A DNA stretch of 36,673 nucleotides from Oscillospiraceae bacterium (GCA_015064845.1 SVRL01000018.1:1-36673); one strand, 5' to 3'. Numbered from the stretch's first letter, positions 1 to 8,469 are shown. The notes: a model not told the origin generated them from the letters alone. Translations and numbers: made by a program.

Positions 1-30
1 TGCCCTCCGGAATGACAGCAAAGAGGGCAG
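1..30. repeat. Edge of a possible dispersed hairpin repeat
   Basis: The first seven bases TGCCCTC and bases 23-29 GAGGGCA form a perfect inverted repeat around a 15-base loop. The loop (8-23) resembles, at 12 of 16 positions, the reverse complement of 4653-4668, which suggests a dispersed intergenic repeat family. The element is cut by the window edge. Bases 31-126 hold nothing I can recognise. Confidence 0.3.
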
Positions 31-126
31 TTCCTCAACAGACAGAATGTTTTGCAAATTCTTTATTACCGTAAACAATCTTTGATCTTTCCATCGAACT
101 CGCATTACTCAAATACAAAACGCCTC

Positions 127-172
127 AAAACGGCAGTCAACTACCTTTTTTCGGTAGAAAACTGCCGTTTTT
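127..172. terminator. Bidirectional intrinsic terminator
   Basis: The 10-bp arms AAACGGCAGT (128-137) and ACTGCCGTTT (161-170) are followed by a T-rich tract on the + strand and by TTTTGAGG on the - strand. It lies just downstream of the carboxypeptidase gene (-), and probably also ends a + strand gene left of the window. Confidence 0.75.
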
Positions 173-206
173 CTTTAAATAAGCTGTTTGTTTTATGTAA
201 TATCCG

Positions 207-1136
207 TCAAAATTGATTTTGTTCAAAAAAATGAATGATCGCATTGGCATCCTCAAAACGGATATTTTTTCTGTCTGCACCGAAAACACCTGCGATATAT
301 TCCCTTCCGTCATCCAATCGGAACGAAAACAAAAGCGAATATTCTCCGCTGACAGATCCCGTTTTTAATCCGGTTGCATAACGGGAATAATATTTACTTT
401 GCGGATTCAGCAAAAGATTGGTGTTTTCCCATGTATTGGTATGTCCGCTTGCATAGATGACGGAATCCTTATACATAGAAGCATATTTGCAGATCGTTTC
501 ATTTTCCAACGCATATTTTGCTAAAATTGCCAAATCCTCCGTTGTCGTGTAATGTTCTTCATCTGCATAACCGTCAGGAACGGTTATGGTCGTTCCGCAA
601 AGTCCGAGCTCCTTTGCATAATCGTTTGCGTTTTGGATAAAGACGGCAACCGCTTCCGCTTCATTCAGAGAATCCTCCGGTTGCAACGCGCGTCCGACTG
701 CAGTTGCAAGAACATATGCCGCATCATTACCGGATGGAAGCAACATGGCTTCCACAAGCATTTCCACGGTCAGACGGTGTCCTTTTTTGATGTAAGCAAC
801 GGAAGATCCTTCTTTTACAAAAGAAAGTTCATTGCCGGCGGTAATCACGGTTTCTTTCGGTAATACGGAAAGTGAAAACAATGCTGTCAACAACTTGGAT
901 GTGCTTCCGGGATAAATTACCTGATCTTCTCCTTTTGTAAAGACAATTTTATTTTTCTGCACGTCATATACAAATCCTTGAGGAGAATTGATTTCAATTT
1001 CAAAAAGAACGTCGTGATAAGCAATCACACCGTCAGTTTCTTTATCATGCAAAACCGCATTTGCCCGCCTTTGCGAACAAGATGCAAAAAGAATGATGCC
1101 CAGAGCGCAGAAAAGTGCCATCAGTTTCTTTTTCAA
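207..1136 (-). CDS. D-alanyl-D-alanine carboxypeptidase, peptidase S11, lipoprotein
   Basis: This is a penicillin-binding D,D-carboxypeptidase that removes the terminal D-Ala from peptidoglycan stem peptides outside the membrane. All three serine-transpeptidase motifs are present: STSK at 78-81 (nucleophile Ser78), SGN at 135-137 and KTG at 258-260. The N-terminus is a lipoprotein signal with lipobox FASC ending at Cys20, so the enzyme is probably lipid-anchored. At 309 aa it holds the catalytic domain, without the C-terminal beta domain and amphipathic anchor of classic DacA/DacF. The start is a TTG codon at 1134-1136, preceded by a GGGGGA ribosome site about 9 bases upstream. It is transcribed alone from a consensus promoter at 1287-1315, with a leader of about 145 bases. 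The family assignment is certain; the exact physiological role (vegetative or sporulation) is not. Confidence 0.93.
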   Translation of the reverse strand: MKKKLMALFCALGIILFASCSQRRANAVLHDKETDGVIAYHDVLFEIEINSPQGFVYDVQKNKIVFTKGEDQVIYPGSTSKLLTALFSLSVLPKETVITAGNELSFVKEGSSVAYIKKGHRLTVEMLVEAMLLPSGNDAAYVLATAVGRALQPEDSLNEAEAVAVFIQNANDYAKELGLCGTTITVPDGYADEEHYTTTEDLAILAKYALENETICKYASMYKDSVIYASGHTNTWENTNLLLNPQSKYYSRYATGLKTGSVSGEYSLLFSFRLDDGREYIAGVFGADRKNIRFEDANAIIHFFEQNQF

Positions 1137-1210
1137 TTAATATCATCCCCCATTATCGTATTTCAATTATCGTTGATCTGTGTAATCGGACAAACTGCTT
1201 TATTCACAGT

Positions 1211-1255
1211 GTGTTTTCTGTCCGAAACACAGAAAACACAAAAGATTTATCTTTT
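1211..1255 (-). other. Stem-loop in the leader of the carboxypeptidase gene
   Basis: A perfect 11-bp inverted repeat (GTGTTTTCTGT at 1211-1221, ACAGAAAACAC at 1229-1239) with a 7-base loop lies next to a second inverted repeat, AAAAGAT/ATCTTTT (1240-1255). Both fall inside the predicted 5' leader of the - strand gene. No T tract follows on the - strand, so this looks like an operator or leader structure, not a terminator. Confidence 0.4.
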
Positions 1256-1286
1256 CAACACAAATTCAATCTTAGAATATTTTTTT

Positions 1287-1315
1287 ATTATATCGTGTTT
1301 TGTCTTTATTGTCAA
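1287..1315 (-). promoter_or_regulatory. Sigma-A promoter for the carboxypeptidase
   Basis: On the - strand TTGACA (1310-1315) and TATAAT (1287-1292) are separated by 17 bp, a perfect consensus. It diverges from the ispD promoter, with 42 bp between the two -35 boxes. Confidence 0.85.
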
Positions 1316-1357
1316 TACACAAAAAAAGTTTAATTCTTTATCCCCAAAATATTTTGA

Positions 1358-1386
1358 TTGACAATGAAATCAATATTTGATACAAT
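1358..1386 (+). promoter_or_regulatory. Sigma-A promoter for ispDF
   Basis: TTGACA (1358-1363) and TACAAT (1381-1386) have a 17-bp spacer and lie about 65 bases before the ispD start. Confidence 0.85.
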
Positions 1387-1451
1387 AAATATATAAGATT
1401 ACCGATTACAATCGGCAAAAATGATCAAAAAACACTCGGGAGGAATATTCC

Positions 1452-2219
1452 ATGTCGCTTCACGCTATTCAAAAAATTGAAAAAATATGCAATCAAATTA
1501 CAAAAAAAGATGAAAAACCAAAAAAACCGTACACTGTCGGCATCGTTCTTGCCGCCGGAAAGGGTTCACGAATGCAAAATCCGGAACAAACGAAACAAAT
1601 GATGGAAATCGATGGCATTCCGATGGTCGTTCGGTCGCTTTTGGCTTTTGAAGCTTGTCCTTGCATTGATGAAATTATGGTTGTAGGCTTAAAAGAAGAA
1701 CTTCCGCTTTATCGGGATTTCAAAAAAATATATGGTATTACAAAATTAAAAAAAGCAATTCAAGGCTGTGATTGCCGAGCTCAATCTGCCGAAAAAGGCT
1801 TTCTTTCACTACCCGAACAATGCGAATATCTTGCTTTTCACGATGCGGCGCGCTGCTTGATCACGCCCAAAGACATCGAAAAAATTGTCAGAGCCGGATA
1901 TCGGTACGGCGCGGCAATCGCGGCAAAAAAAGCAACCGATACCGTAAAAATCGCAAACAAAGACAAATATATCGAGAGTACGCCTGAACGTTCCATGGTT
2001 TGGTTTGCGCAAACCCCTCAAGTTTTCAAAAAATCTCTCTATGAAGTTGCATTGGCAAAAGCAGAAAAATTGGATGAAAAAATCACGGATGATGCGATGT
2101 TGGCCGAAAATGCGGGATTCCATGTCAGACTGGTTAAATGTGATAGCGAAAACTTCAAAGTTACTACTCCCGACGATATCGCATTGGCAGAAAGTATTTT
2201 AAGAAAAAGACTTGGTTAA
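1452..2219 (+). CDS. ispD: 2-C-methyl-D-erythritol 4-phosphate cytidylyltransferase
   Basis: It transfers CMP from CTP to MEP in the non-mevalonate isoprenoid pathway. The nucleotide-binding signature LAAGKGSRM is at 33-41 with the conserved Lys48, HDAAR is at 130-134, TDT at 162-164, QTPQVF at 187-192 and TDD at 212-214, all as expected for IspD. The 255 aa include an N-terminal extension of about 27 lysine-rich residues before the Rossmann-like domain, longer than the E. coli enzyme. The start is ATG with CGGGAGG upstream. ispF follows after 37 bp, so the two form an operon from the promoter at 1358-1386. IspE, which acts between them in the pathway, is not in the window. Confidence 0.95.
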   Translation: MSLHAIQKIEKICNQITKKDEKPKKPYTVGIVLAAGKGSRMQNPEQTKQMMEIDGIPMVVRSLLAFEACPCIDEIMVVGLKEELPLYRDFKKIYGITKLKKAIQGCDCRAQSAEKGFLSLPEQCEYLAFHDAARCLITPKDIEKIVRAGYRYGAAIAAKKATDTVKIANKDKYIESTPERSMVWFAQTPQVFKKSLYEVALAKAEKLDEKITDDAMLAENAGFHVRLVKCDSENFKVTTPDDIALAESILRKRLG

Positions 2220-2256
2220 AATTCAATGTATCATCTGACAGAAAGAAGGTTTTATT

Positions 2257-2742
2257 ATGAATTTTCGAATCGGACACGGCTATGACGTTCATAAGCTTGT
2301 TGAGCATAGAAAACTTATCATCGGCGGAGTCGATATTCCGCACAGCAAGGGACTTTTAGGACACTCGGATGCGGACGTGCTCTCCCATGCAATTGCGGAT
2401 TCTCTTCTCGGCGCAGCAGGAAAAAGAGATATCGGTTACTATTTTCCCGATACGGATCCCCGTTATCACGGAATTTCAAGTTTACTGCTTCTCTCCGAAG
2501 TTTCCAAAATGCTGAATGACGATGGATATTGCATTGGAAATATTGATTGTACGCTGATTGCGCAAGCACCGAAACTGTCGCCTTATATCGAAGATATGAA
2601 AAATAACATTGCAAAATCTTTGAAAATTTTACCGAAAGATATCAACATTAAAGCCACAACGGAAGAAAATCTCGGATTTACAGGACGAAAAGAAGGAATT
2701 TCCGCTCATGCCGTTTCCTTAATTGAAAAAAATCATTTTTAA
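2257..2742 (+). CDS. ispF: 2-C-methyl-D-erythritol 2,4-cyclodiphosphate synthase
   Basis: It cyclises CDP-ME 2-phosphate to MEcPP with release of CMP. The zinc ligands Asp10, His12 (in GHGYDVH) and His44 match E. coli Asp8, His10 and His42. The motif [19 protein letters not shown] follows, and the C-terminal [11 protein letters not shown] segment that binds CTP phosphates is present. The 161-aa length is standard; the enzyme works as a trimer. The start is ATG with AGAAGG upstream. It is the second gene of the ispDF operon, and I see no clear intrinsic terminator after it. Confidence 0.96.
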   Translation: MNFRIGHGYDVHKLVEHRKLIIGGVDIPHSKGLLGHSDADVLSHAIADSLLGAAGKRDIGYYFPDTDPRYHGISSLLLLSEVSKMLNDDGYCIGNIDCTLIAQAPKLSPYIEDMKNNIAKSLKILPKDINIKATTEENLGFTGRKEGISAHAVSLIEKNHF

Positions 2743-2785
2743 AAAATAGACAAAAACTCTGTATTTTTACCATGTTTTACCATTA

Positions 2786-2799
2786 TTCGACATGTCGTC
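2786..2799. promoter_or_regulatory. Candidate 0A boxes upstream of spo0A
   Basis: TTCGACA at 2786-2792 is the exact reverse complement of the Spo0A box TGTCGAA. TGTCGTC, beginning at 2793, is a partial match in the opposite orientation, so the pair is inverted. It lies about 65 bp upstream of the putative spo0A -35 box, which would fit autoregulation. Confidence 0.45.
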
Positions 2800-2857
2800 T
2801 GGTAATATTGCACATATAATCCCGAATATTTTTGTTTCCAATATTTTCAACAACCTC

Positions 2858-2886
2858 TTGCAACTTGCGTCGGAATGTGATAACAT
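2858..2886 (+). promoter_or_regulatory. Putative promoter of spo0A
   Basis: TTGCAA (2858-2863) and TAACAT (2881-2886) have a 17-bp spacer, and a TG sits one base before the -10 box. A weak sigma-H-like alternative has GAATAT at 2824-2829 as its -10, with only a poor -35 match. Confidence 0.5.
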
Positions 2887-2952
2887 ATGATTGTAAGCTT
2901 TGGGAAGGGCTCTAATCCGACAAAAAAATAAAATTAAAAAGGAGAACCCAAA

Positions 2953-3747
2953 ATGGAAACGAAAATCAAAATTTTAATTGCCGACGAAAGTGAAAAATTC
3001 AAAACGGATGCCAAAGAGTATTTGACTCGTTACGGAATTGAGTTTGTCGCAGAACTGAGTGATGGAACAGACATATTTGCAAAAATCAAGCAAACCATGC
3101 CGGACGTTGTTCTGATTGATGTATGGCTTTCAAAGGTGGATGCCATCCAAATCATTCGAAAAACAAATCAGCTGTTCGAAAATCATCCGAATAACGCACC
3201 CGAGTTTATCGTCTTTTCTTGTTGCTCAAATCCAAATCTCTTTGAAGAAGCTACCGAAGCAGGCGCTGCATACTGTATGCAAAAACCGATTGATTTCAGT
3301 ATTCTTCACGAAAGAATCGTCCGACTTCACAGAAACAGAAAAAACGCATTTTATTCCAAAAGTAACCCCAACAATCAGTTTTTACCGGACAGAAATAATC
3401 TTGAAGCACAAGTAACCGGAATTATCCACAAAATTGGTGTCCCCGCCCACATCAAAGGATATCAGTATTTGCGAACGGCAATTATTATGACGATCGAAAA
3501 CAACGACCTCATCAATTCAGTTACAAAAATACTTTATCCGACAGTTGCCAAGAAATATCAAACGACTTCTTCCCGTGTTGAACGAGCAATACGACATGCC
3601 ATTGAGGTTGCATGGGACAGAGGCGATCTGGACACGTTAAATTCTTATTTTGGATACACCATCCAAAACGAACGAGGAAAACCGACAAACTCTGAATTTA
3701 TTGCAATGATTGCGGACAACCTTCGTTTGAGAAATAAAATTTCATAA
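2953..3747 (+). CDS. spo0A: Sporulation master regulator Spo0A
   Basis: This is the phosphorylation-activated transcription factor that commits Firmicutes to endospore formation. Residues 5-125 form a receiver with acidic residues Asp11/Glu12, phosphoacceptor Asp56 and Lys111. Residues 152-264 are the Spo0A-specific DNA-binding domain, with a near-invariant recognition helix [16 protein letters not shown] (207-222) and the ending [17 protein letters not shown]. The receiver is unusual: after Asp56 the common MP and DG motifs read LS and DA. The start is ATG after AAAAGGAG. The gene stands alone here; in Bacillus it follows spoIVB, which is absent. It converges with the HD gene at a shared terminator. 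The call rests mainly on the C-terminal domain and is secure. Confidence 0.95.
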   Translation: METKIKILIADESEKFKTDAKEYLTRYGIEFVAELSDGTDIFAKIKQTMPDVVLIDVWLSKVDAIQIIRKTNQLFENHPNNAPEFIVFSCCSNPNLFEEATEAGAAYCMQKPIDFSILHERIVRLHRNRKNAFYSKSNPNNQFLPDRNNLEAQVTGIIHKIGVPAHIKGYQYLRTAIIMTIENNDLINSVTKILYPTVAKKYQTTSSRVERAIRHAIEVAWDRGDLDTLNSYFGYTIQNERGKPTNSEFIAMIADNLRLRNKIS

Positions 3748-3781
3748 GCCTTCCAAAACTTACATTTTATAAACCCAAAAG

Positions 3782-3830
3782 AAAAATGACATTCCTTTAC
3801 ATGAATCATCATGCTCGGAATGTCATTTTT
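3782..3830. terminator. Convergent bidirectional terminator
   Basis: Perfect 14-bp arms AAAAATGACATTCC (3782-3795) and GGAATGTCATTTTT (3817-3830) provide a T tract in both directions. It separates spo0A (+) from the HD-domain gene (-). Confidence 0.9.
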
Positions 3831-3841
3831 CACTATTTGAT

Positions 3842-4498
3842 TTATATCAAGTGCTGTTCATTGATAACCAACCGAAATTGAAGATTTAATTTCTCCGCCG
3901 CTTTTCTGCATAACATCATTCTTTCAAAAAATATCTCGAAAAAGTCCATAACAGAACTAAATGCGGTATCTATCTTCAAATTCAAAATAATTTGCTTTTG
4001 ATTTTCATCAATTTTCAATTCCGATTTTTCAACCGAATAATTTACTCGGTCATGAATATCAAAATTGAGAATATCCGTATTTCTGACACGGCTTCTGCGC
4101 ACATCGGATTTATCGGCAAGAATCAAAGCCGCTGCAATGGGACTGATGGGAACACCCGTACCTTCATCATGATTGCCAATCGCGGAAACCACATCCGAAA
4201 TATCTTCCGTTGGCATACCGAGGTTATCCAAGATCCGAAACGCCATAACTGCACCGCTTTGAGAATGCTCAATGCGATTAATAAGATTGCCGATATCATG
4301 CATATATCCCGCAATCTTCACAAGTTCCGTTTCGTGTTTGGAATATCCGAGCGTTTCCAAAATATATGCCGCCGTGCGGCTGACACACAAAACGTGAGGG
4401 AAACTGTGTTCCGTAAAACCAAGCGCCATCAAAACTTCATCAGACTTTTTAATATAAGTCTTGATATCAAGGTTTTTTCTGATATCTTCAAATGTCAA
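3842..4498 (-). CDS. HD-domain phosphohydrolase
   Basis: This is a predicted metal-dependent phosphohydrolase of the HD superfamily. The HD signature is complete: His35, His67-Asp68 in YMHDIGN, His78, His110-Asp111 in GNHDEG and Asp129 in LADKSD. The substrate is unknown; relatives hydrolyse nucleotides or cyclic dinucleotides. A longer reading frame opens at 4546, but the promoter -10 box (4537-4542) lies inside that extension. The AAAGGAGGAGAG ribosome site sits just before a TTG at 4496-4498, so TTG is taken as the start and gives 218 aa. The last 60 residues carry no motif I recognise. It is a single-gene unit converging on spo0A. Confidence 0.8.
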   Translation of the reverse strand: MTFEDIRKNLDIKTYIKKSDEVLMALGFTEHSFPHVLCVSRTAAYILETLGYSKHETELVKIAGYMHDIGNLINRIEHSQSGAVMAFRILDNLGMPTEDISDVVSAIGNHDEGTGVPISPIAAALILADKSDVRRSRVRNTDILNFDIHDRVNYSVEKSELKIDENQKQIILNLKIDTAFSSVMDFFEIFFERMMLCRKAAEKLNLQFRLVINEQHLI

Positions 4499-4536
4499 AA
4501 TTCTCTCCTCCTTTCTGATTACTTTTATCTGCTTCC

Positions 4537-4565
4537 ATATTATCACATTTCCCTGTTTCAGTCAA
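4537..4565 (-). promoter_or_regulatory. Promoter of the HD-domain gene
   Basis: On the - strand TTGACT (4560-4565) and TAATAT (4537-4542) have a 17-bp spacer, with a TG extended -10. Its position fixes the start of the downstream gene at 4498. Confidence 0.75.
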
Positions 4566-4644
4566 GTTTATGTATTTATTCCATAGGAAATTACTCAAAA
4601 TCGACCGCGTGAGGTTCGGGCGATAATTGGCTGAACAGGCGCTG

Positions 4645-4700
4645 TCTGTACCATCTGCTGTTATTCTGAGCAAGCGCATCGAAGAATCTTCGAAGTGCTA
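4645..4700. repeat. Possible dispersed intergenic repeat
   Basis: The stretch downstream of topB contains a 7-bp palindrome TCGAAGA/TCTTCGA (4679-4693). Next to it, the complement of 4651-4670 reads CTCAGAATAACAGCAGATGG and resembles bases 8-23 of the window. The combination of TTCTTCG and CTCAGAAT recalls intergenic repeats I associate with Clostridia genomes, but from this window alone the family cannot be proven. Confidence 0.35.
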
Positions 4701-4703
4701 ACT

Positions 4704-6839
4704 TCAAGAAGAAAAATCAAAAATAACTTTTCCGTTTTCATCCAATTTCAAGTATGCATCGAAAGATTTTCCCGTTTTACTGATAAACCCTTTGATTTTG
4801 GATGAACGTCCGCTTTCCAAAAGCATTTGCATATTAACTTTGGAAATGACCCGTTTGCAAATAAATCCGTAAACGGAAAATGCACAGCCTTCTTTATATC
4901 CGCAACAGGAATACCCTGTTTTATAGCGAATAACATTCTTCCCGCAAAGAGGACATTTTCCGACGACGTCCCCGTAAAAACCCGTATCTTTATCCGTTTC
5001 GGGAGGTTCTTTCGGTTGGTTGAACACTTCGGAAATTTCCTTTTGAGCAAGCGCAATGCTTTCCGAGACAGTCATTTTTCCGTTATATACTTTTTTCAAA
5101 GCTTTACCCATTTCACTGGTTTTATATTTATCCATGGAAATTTTCAATCGTTTCAGAGATTTGATTAAATATTCCCCGTCCGGCAAAATACCATAGGTAT
5201 CTTTCTTTAATTCAATATATCCGCTGTTTTTGGCATTATCAATGATTCCCGTTCTCGTTGCTTCCGTTCCAAGCTCCAAGCCTTCAAAGATTGCACGGTA
5301 ATCTTCTTCGTCATTTTCGGCATCTTTTTCCGGTTCGCTCGCTTTTTCCGTTGCCGCCGCCTGTTCTTCGCGGAACGGATTTTTCAGATAATTATTCAGG
5401 GTTTCAATGGTATGATGCTTAGGCGGAGACGTTTCTTTTTCTTTCGGAGAAAAAGCGATACAAATTTCATCGCCCTTTTTCAGATTGGGCAAAATCTTAT
5501 CCTTTTGCGAGAAATCATCGTATTTCGTCCATCCCTGTTGAACAATGACGGTTCCTTTCAAAACGAATGTCTCCAACCCACCAACGTCGATTTTAATTTC
5601 TGTTTTTTCAATGATACAATCTTCCGCGCAAAAAACAGCCACGAATCGTCTGAAAATAGCGGAGTAGACCAAGTTTTCTTTTTCGGAAAGAACACCTTTG
5701 GCGGGAATTTTATAAGTCGGTGTCAATGCGGAATGGGATTCGATCTTGCTGTCGTCAAAAATCGTTTTCTTATCTTTGAAAGTTACGGGATACCCCAATT
5801 TTTCCACGTTACCCAGAATTTTTTTGATCTTATCCTTCTCTGCGGTTGCGAGATATTCGGAGTTGGTACGCGGATAAGTCACGTAACCGCTTTCATAAAG
5901 CTTTTGGATGATATCCAAACTTTCGGTCATCGGCATCTTATGCTTTTTACCGAGCATATTTTGCAATTTTGAAAGCGAATAAAGTTTTCCGGGGGCAAGC
6001 GTATCTTTCTTTTTCTTTTTTTCGATGACAACGGCTTTCACGGCGTTATATTCATCACAAAGAGTCTTGGCTTTTTCCAATTCATTCTTGTCAAATTTTT
6101 TCTTGCTGACAAGTTCGATTTTTTCGCCCTTTGTTTCTTCTTTGCTGGCAATTCCGTAATAAATCTCCGGAACAAAATTTTTGATTGTGGTATCTCGATC
6201 GTAAATCGCTTTCACAATGGGAATGATGACTCGTCCGATACGCAAGAGTTTACCTGTTTTCAAAGTGGCGTAGCGCGTTAAATTCACGCCGTAGAGCCAA
6301 TCTATATACGTACGGGCCAGACCTTCGTCTGCAAGTTTTTGATACTCGCTTTCGTTTTTCATATCCGCCAGCGCCGCAGCGACAGTTTCGGGCGTTTGGT
6401 CGGGAAGCCAGAGGCGCAGAAAAGTTTTGGTAATATTCCCGCCCATCGCATTTTCAACGCAAAGACGGATGATGATCTCCCCTTCTCTGTCCGCGTCCCC
6501 TGCGTTCACTATGGTATCCACATCTGCGCGATTACAAAGCTTTTTAATAATTTCAAATTGACGTTTTGCTCCCGCATCGATATTTTTGGAAGCATCTTTT
6601 TTTATACGGAATTTGAACTCTTGCGGAAAACAAGGTAAATTTTCAATGGTCCACCTTGCATTTTCCGGTGGATTTTCCTGATATTCCTCAATGTCGCAAA
6701 GAGAAAACAGGTGTCCAAATGCCCAAGTGACCAAATAACCGTTTCCTTCGTAATATCCGTTTTGTTTTTGCATGGTTCCGCCAATGCCCGCAATGATATT
6801 ACGGGCAAGACTTGGCTTTTCGGCAATAATCAGTTTCAA
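4704..6839 (-). CDS. topB: DNA topoisomerase III (type IA)
   Basis: It relaxes and decatenates DNA by single-strand passage. The N-terminal TOPRIM domain has Glu7 and DADREGE at 115-121. The active-site tyrosine is Tyr322 in TYPRTNSEYL. The C-terminus has a Cys-rich segment near 630-660 (CPLCGK and later cysteines) and a topoisomerase III C-terminal repeat. At 711 aa the length is normal for TopB. The segment after the second active-site arginine reads IGRVIIPIV where textbook TopB has VGRVQTPTL. The start is TTG at 6837-6839 behind AAAGGAG. It lies 51 bp after the MATE gene with only a weak hairpin (6854-6875) between, so the two are probably cotranscribed. No conjugation genes accompany it. 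Confidence 0.93.
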   Translation of the reverse strand: MKLIIAEKPSLARNIIAGIGGTMQKQNGYYEGNGYLVTWAFGHLFSLCDIEEYQENPPENARWTIENLPCFPQEFKFRIKKDASKNIDAGAKRQFEIIKKLCNRADVDTIVNAGDADREGEIIIRLCVENAMGGNITKTFLRLWLPDQTPETVAAALADMKNESEYQKLADEGLARTYIDWLYGVNLTRYATLKTGKLLRIGRVIIPIVKAIYDRDTTIKNFVPEIYYGIASKEETKGEKIELVSKKKFDKNELEKAKTLCDEYNAVKAVVIEKKKKKDTLAPGKLYSLSKLQNMLGKKHKMPMTESLDIIQKLYESGYVTYPRTNSEYLATAEKDKIKKILGNVEKLGYPVTFKDKKTIFDDSKIESHSALTPTYKIPAKGVLSEKENLVYSAIFRRFVAVFCAEDCIIEKTEIKIDVGGLETFVLKGTVIVQQGWTKYDDFSQKDKILPNLKKGDEICIAFSPKEKETSPPKHHTIETLNNYLKNPFREEQAAATEKASEPEKDAENDEEDYRAIFEGLELGTEATRTGIIDNAKNSGYIELKKDTYGILPDGEYLIKSLKRLKISMDKYKTSEMGKALKKVYNGKMTVSESIALAQKEISEVFNQPKEPPETDKDTGFYGDVVGKCPLCGKNVIRYKTGYSCCGYKEGCAFSVYGFICKRVISKVNMQMLLESGRSSKIKGFISKTGKSFDAYLKLDENGKVIFDFSS

Positions 6840-6890
6840 AGAGATCTCCTTTCCCTGTTTTTCATTGCAAACAGGATTTTTGGGATACGA

Positions 6891-8315
6891 TCACGCGGTC
6901 AATACCGCGGAATCGGAAGAAGGAGTATCCTCCTTCGGCATTTTTTTCAGAATCGGAATATAGCATATGAATTGAAGAAGGCTGGTAAGCGCCCAAGATA
7001 TGGGATAGGAAATAAAGAGCGTTGTCCAATCATGATCGATCGCAAAAACCGTGTAAATCCAAAATACGCGGAACGCGCAAACGCCCAAAATGGAAATAAA
7101 CATCGGAACCAAAGATTTTCCAAGTCCGCGGAGCTGTCCGACAAGTACTTCCATAATACCGCAGAGGAAATAGGTCGAGCTGAGCAACAGCAATCTTTGA
7201 TATCCGTAAGTAAGAGCGTCTGCATTACCCGGAACATAGAACGAAAGCAGATTTTTTCCGAAAACGATTGCAATTGCGCCTATGATCATTCCGACGGCAA
7301 CGGAGGACAATATGCAGGTATACAGAATTTTTCGAACACGCGCATATTTTTTTGCCGCATAGTTTTGTCCCGTGAAATTCATAGCGGCGTGTTGAAAGGA
7401 ATTAAGAGAAGTATAGATGAATCCTTCGATATTACCTGCCGCCGCAGAACCGCTGGTGTACGGTGCCTGTCCAAGCGCCGCATATGGAATATCAAAAGAA
7501 TTGACGGATGATTGGATTAAAATATTAGAGATGGAAAAAAGCATACTTTGAATGCTTGCAGGCAAGCCGATTTCTACAATGCGAAACATGATATCTTTAT
7601 GTATACGCATTTTTCTGATATAAAGACGGCACATTCCATCCTGTTTTCTCAAACTCATTACAATCAAAACGGAAGAAATGATCTGAGAAACCACGGTTGC
7701 CAAAGCAACCCCCGCAACGTCCATGGAAAAGAAATATACGAAAATGAAGTTCAGAACGACATTAACCAGCCCCGAGAATGCCAAAAAATAAAGAGGTCTT
7801 TTGGTATCACCCGTGGCACGCAAAATGGAAGCCCCGAAATTATATACCATATTGAAAGGTGCTCCCGAGAAAAAAATCATCAAGTAGAGCGTGGACTGGT
7901 CGATGATGGCAGGAGAAGTATCCATCCATTCCAGAAAACTTCTGGATAAGAGCATTCCGACCGCAAGGACAATAAAACCGGATACCAATGAGAGTGTCAT
8001 GGCCGTATGAACGGTTTTTTGCGTTTCGTTTTTATCGCCTGTTCCGTATCCCTTTGCCACCAATACGCTGACCCCGACGGAAAGTCCGACAAAAAGATTG
8101 ACGATCAAGTTTGTCAGCGAACCTGTTGCGCCCACAGCCGCAACGGAGGTTTCATTTCCCGAAAATTGTCCGATGATAATTAAATCCGCCGCATTATATA
8201 AAAGCTGTAAAACATTGGTTAAAAGAAGTGAAAATGAAAAACGGAGAATTTTCCCCAGCAAAGGACCGTTTAACATATCAATTTCATAATTTTTCCGTCT
8301 TCGCGCAAACACCAT
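6891..8315 (-). CDS. MATE family multidrug/cation exporter
   Basis: This 474-aa polytopic membrane protein has about 12 predicted helices in two homologous halves, the MatE fold. It would export organic cations, drugs or metabolites using a Na+ or H+ gradient. The first half contains the typical LLTNVLQLLYNAADLIIIGQ segment and GTGDKNE in a cytoplasmic loop; the second half starts near residue 245. The start is ATG with AAGGAG 10 bases upstream. A promoter at 8353-8381 precedes it, and topB follows after 51 bp. The substrate cannot be read from the sequence. Confidence 0.93.
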   Translation of the reverse strand: MVFARRRKNYEIDMLNGPLLGKILRFSFSLLLTNVLQLLYNAADLIIIGQFSGNETSVAAVGATGSLTNLIVNLFVGLSVGVSVLVAKGYGTGDKNETQKTVHTAMTLSLVSGFIVLAVGMLLSRSFLEWMDTSPAIIDQSTLYLMIFFSGAPFNMVYNFGASILRATGDTKRPLYFLAFSGLVNVVLNFIFVYFFSMDVAGVALATVVSQIISSVLIVMSLRKQDGMCRLYIRKMRIHKDIMFRIVEIGLPASIQSMLFSISNILIQSSVNSFDIPYAALGQAPYTSGSAAAGNIEGFIYTSLNSFQHAAMNFTGQNYAAKKYARVRKILYTCILSSVAVGMIIGAIAIVFGKNLLSFYVPGNADALTYGYQRLLLLSSTYFLCGIMEVLVGQLRGLGKSLVPMFISILGVCAFRVFWIYTVFAIDHDWTTLFISYPISWALTSLLQFICYIPILKKMPKEDTPSSDSAVLTA

Positions 8316-8352
8316 ATTTAAAATCTCCTTAAATTACTAAAACAGTTTTAAT

Positions 8353-8381
8353 ATTATATCATAATGCAAGATTAAAATCAA
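8353..8381 (-). promoter_or_regulatory. Promoter of the MATE-topB unit
   Basis: On the - strand TTGATT (8376-8381) and TATAAT (8353-8358) have a 17-bp spacer. Confidence 0.7.
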
Positions 8382-8440
8382 GCAAATTTATCGTGATTGA
8401 TAAAAATCAAAAAAATATTTCATATCTTTTCAGTTTTCTA

Positions 8441-8469
8441 TTTACATTATCTTTTCGTTATGCTATAAT
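8441..8469 (+). promoter_or_regulatory. Promoter of the 190-aa gene
   Basis: TTTACA (8441-8446) and TATAAT (8464-8469) have a 17-bp spacer and an extended -10 (TGC before TATAAT). It diverges from the MATE promoter. Confidence 0.8.

Noticed and set aside
978..1361. 127-residue + strand frame upstream of ispD
   Set aside because: It overlaps the carboxypeptidase gene and both divergent promoters, and has no ribosome site.
4704..6839. Topoisomerase III as a marker of an integrative conjugative element
   Set aside because: No relaxase, T4SS, integrase or attachment repeat was seen around it, and it pairs with a MATE gene; the chromosomal interpretation is simpler.
6711..7511. 266-residue + strand frame
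   Set aside because: Antisense to topB and the MATE gene, no ribosome site and no recognisable domain.
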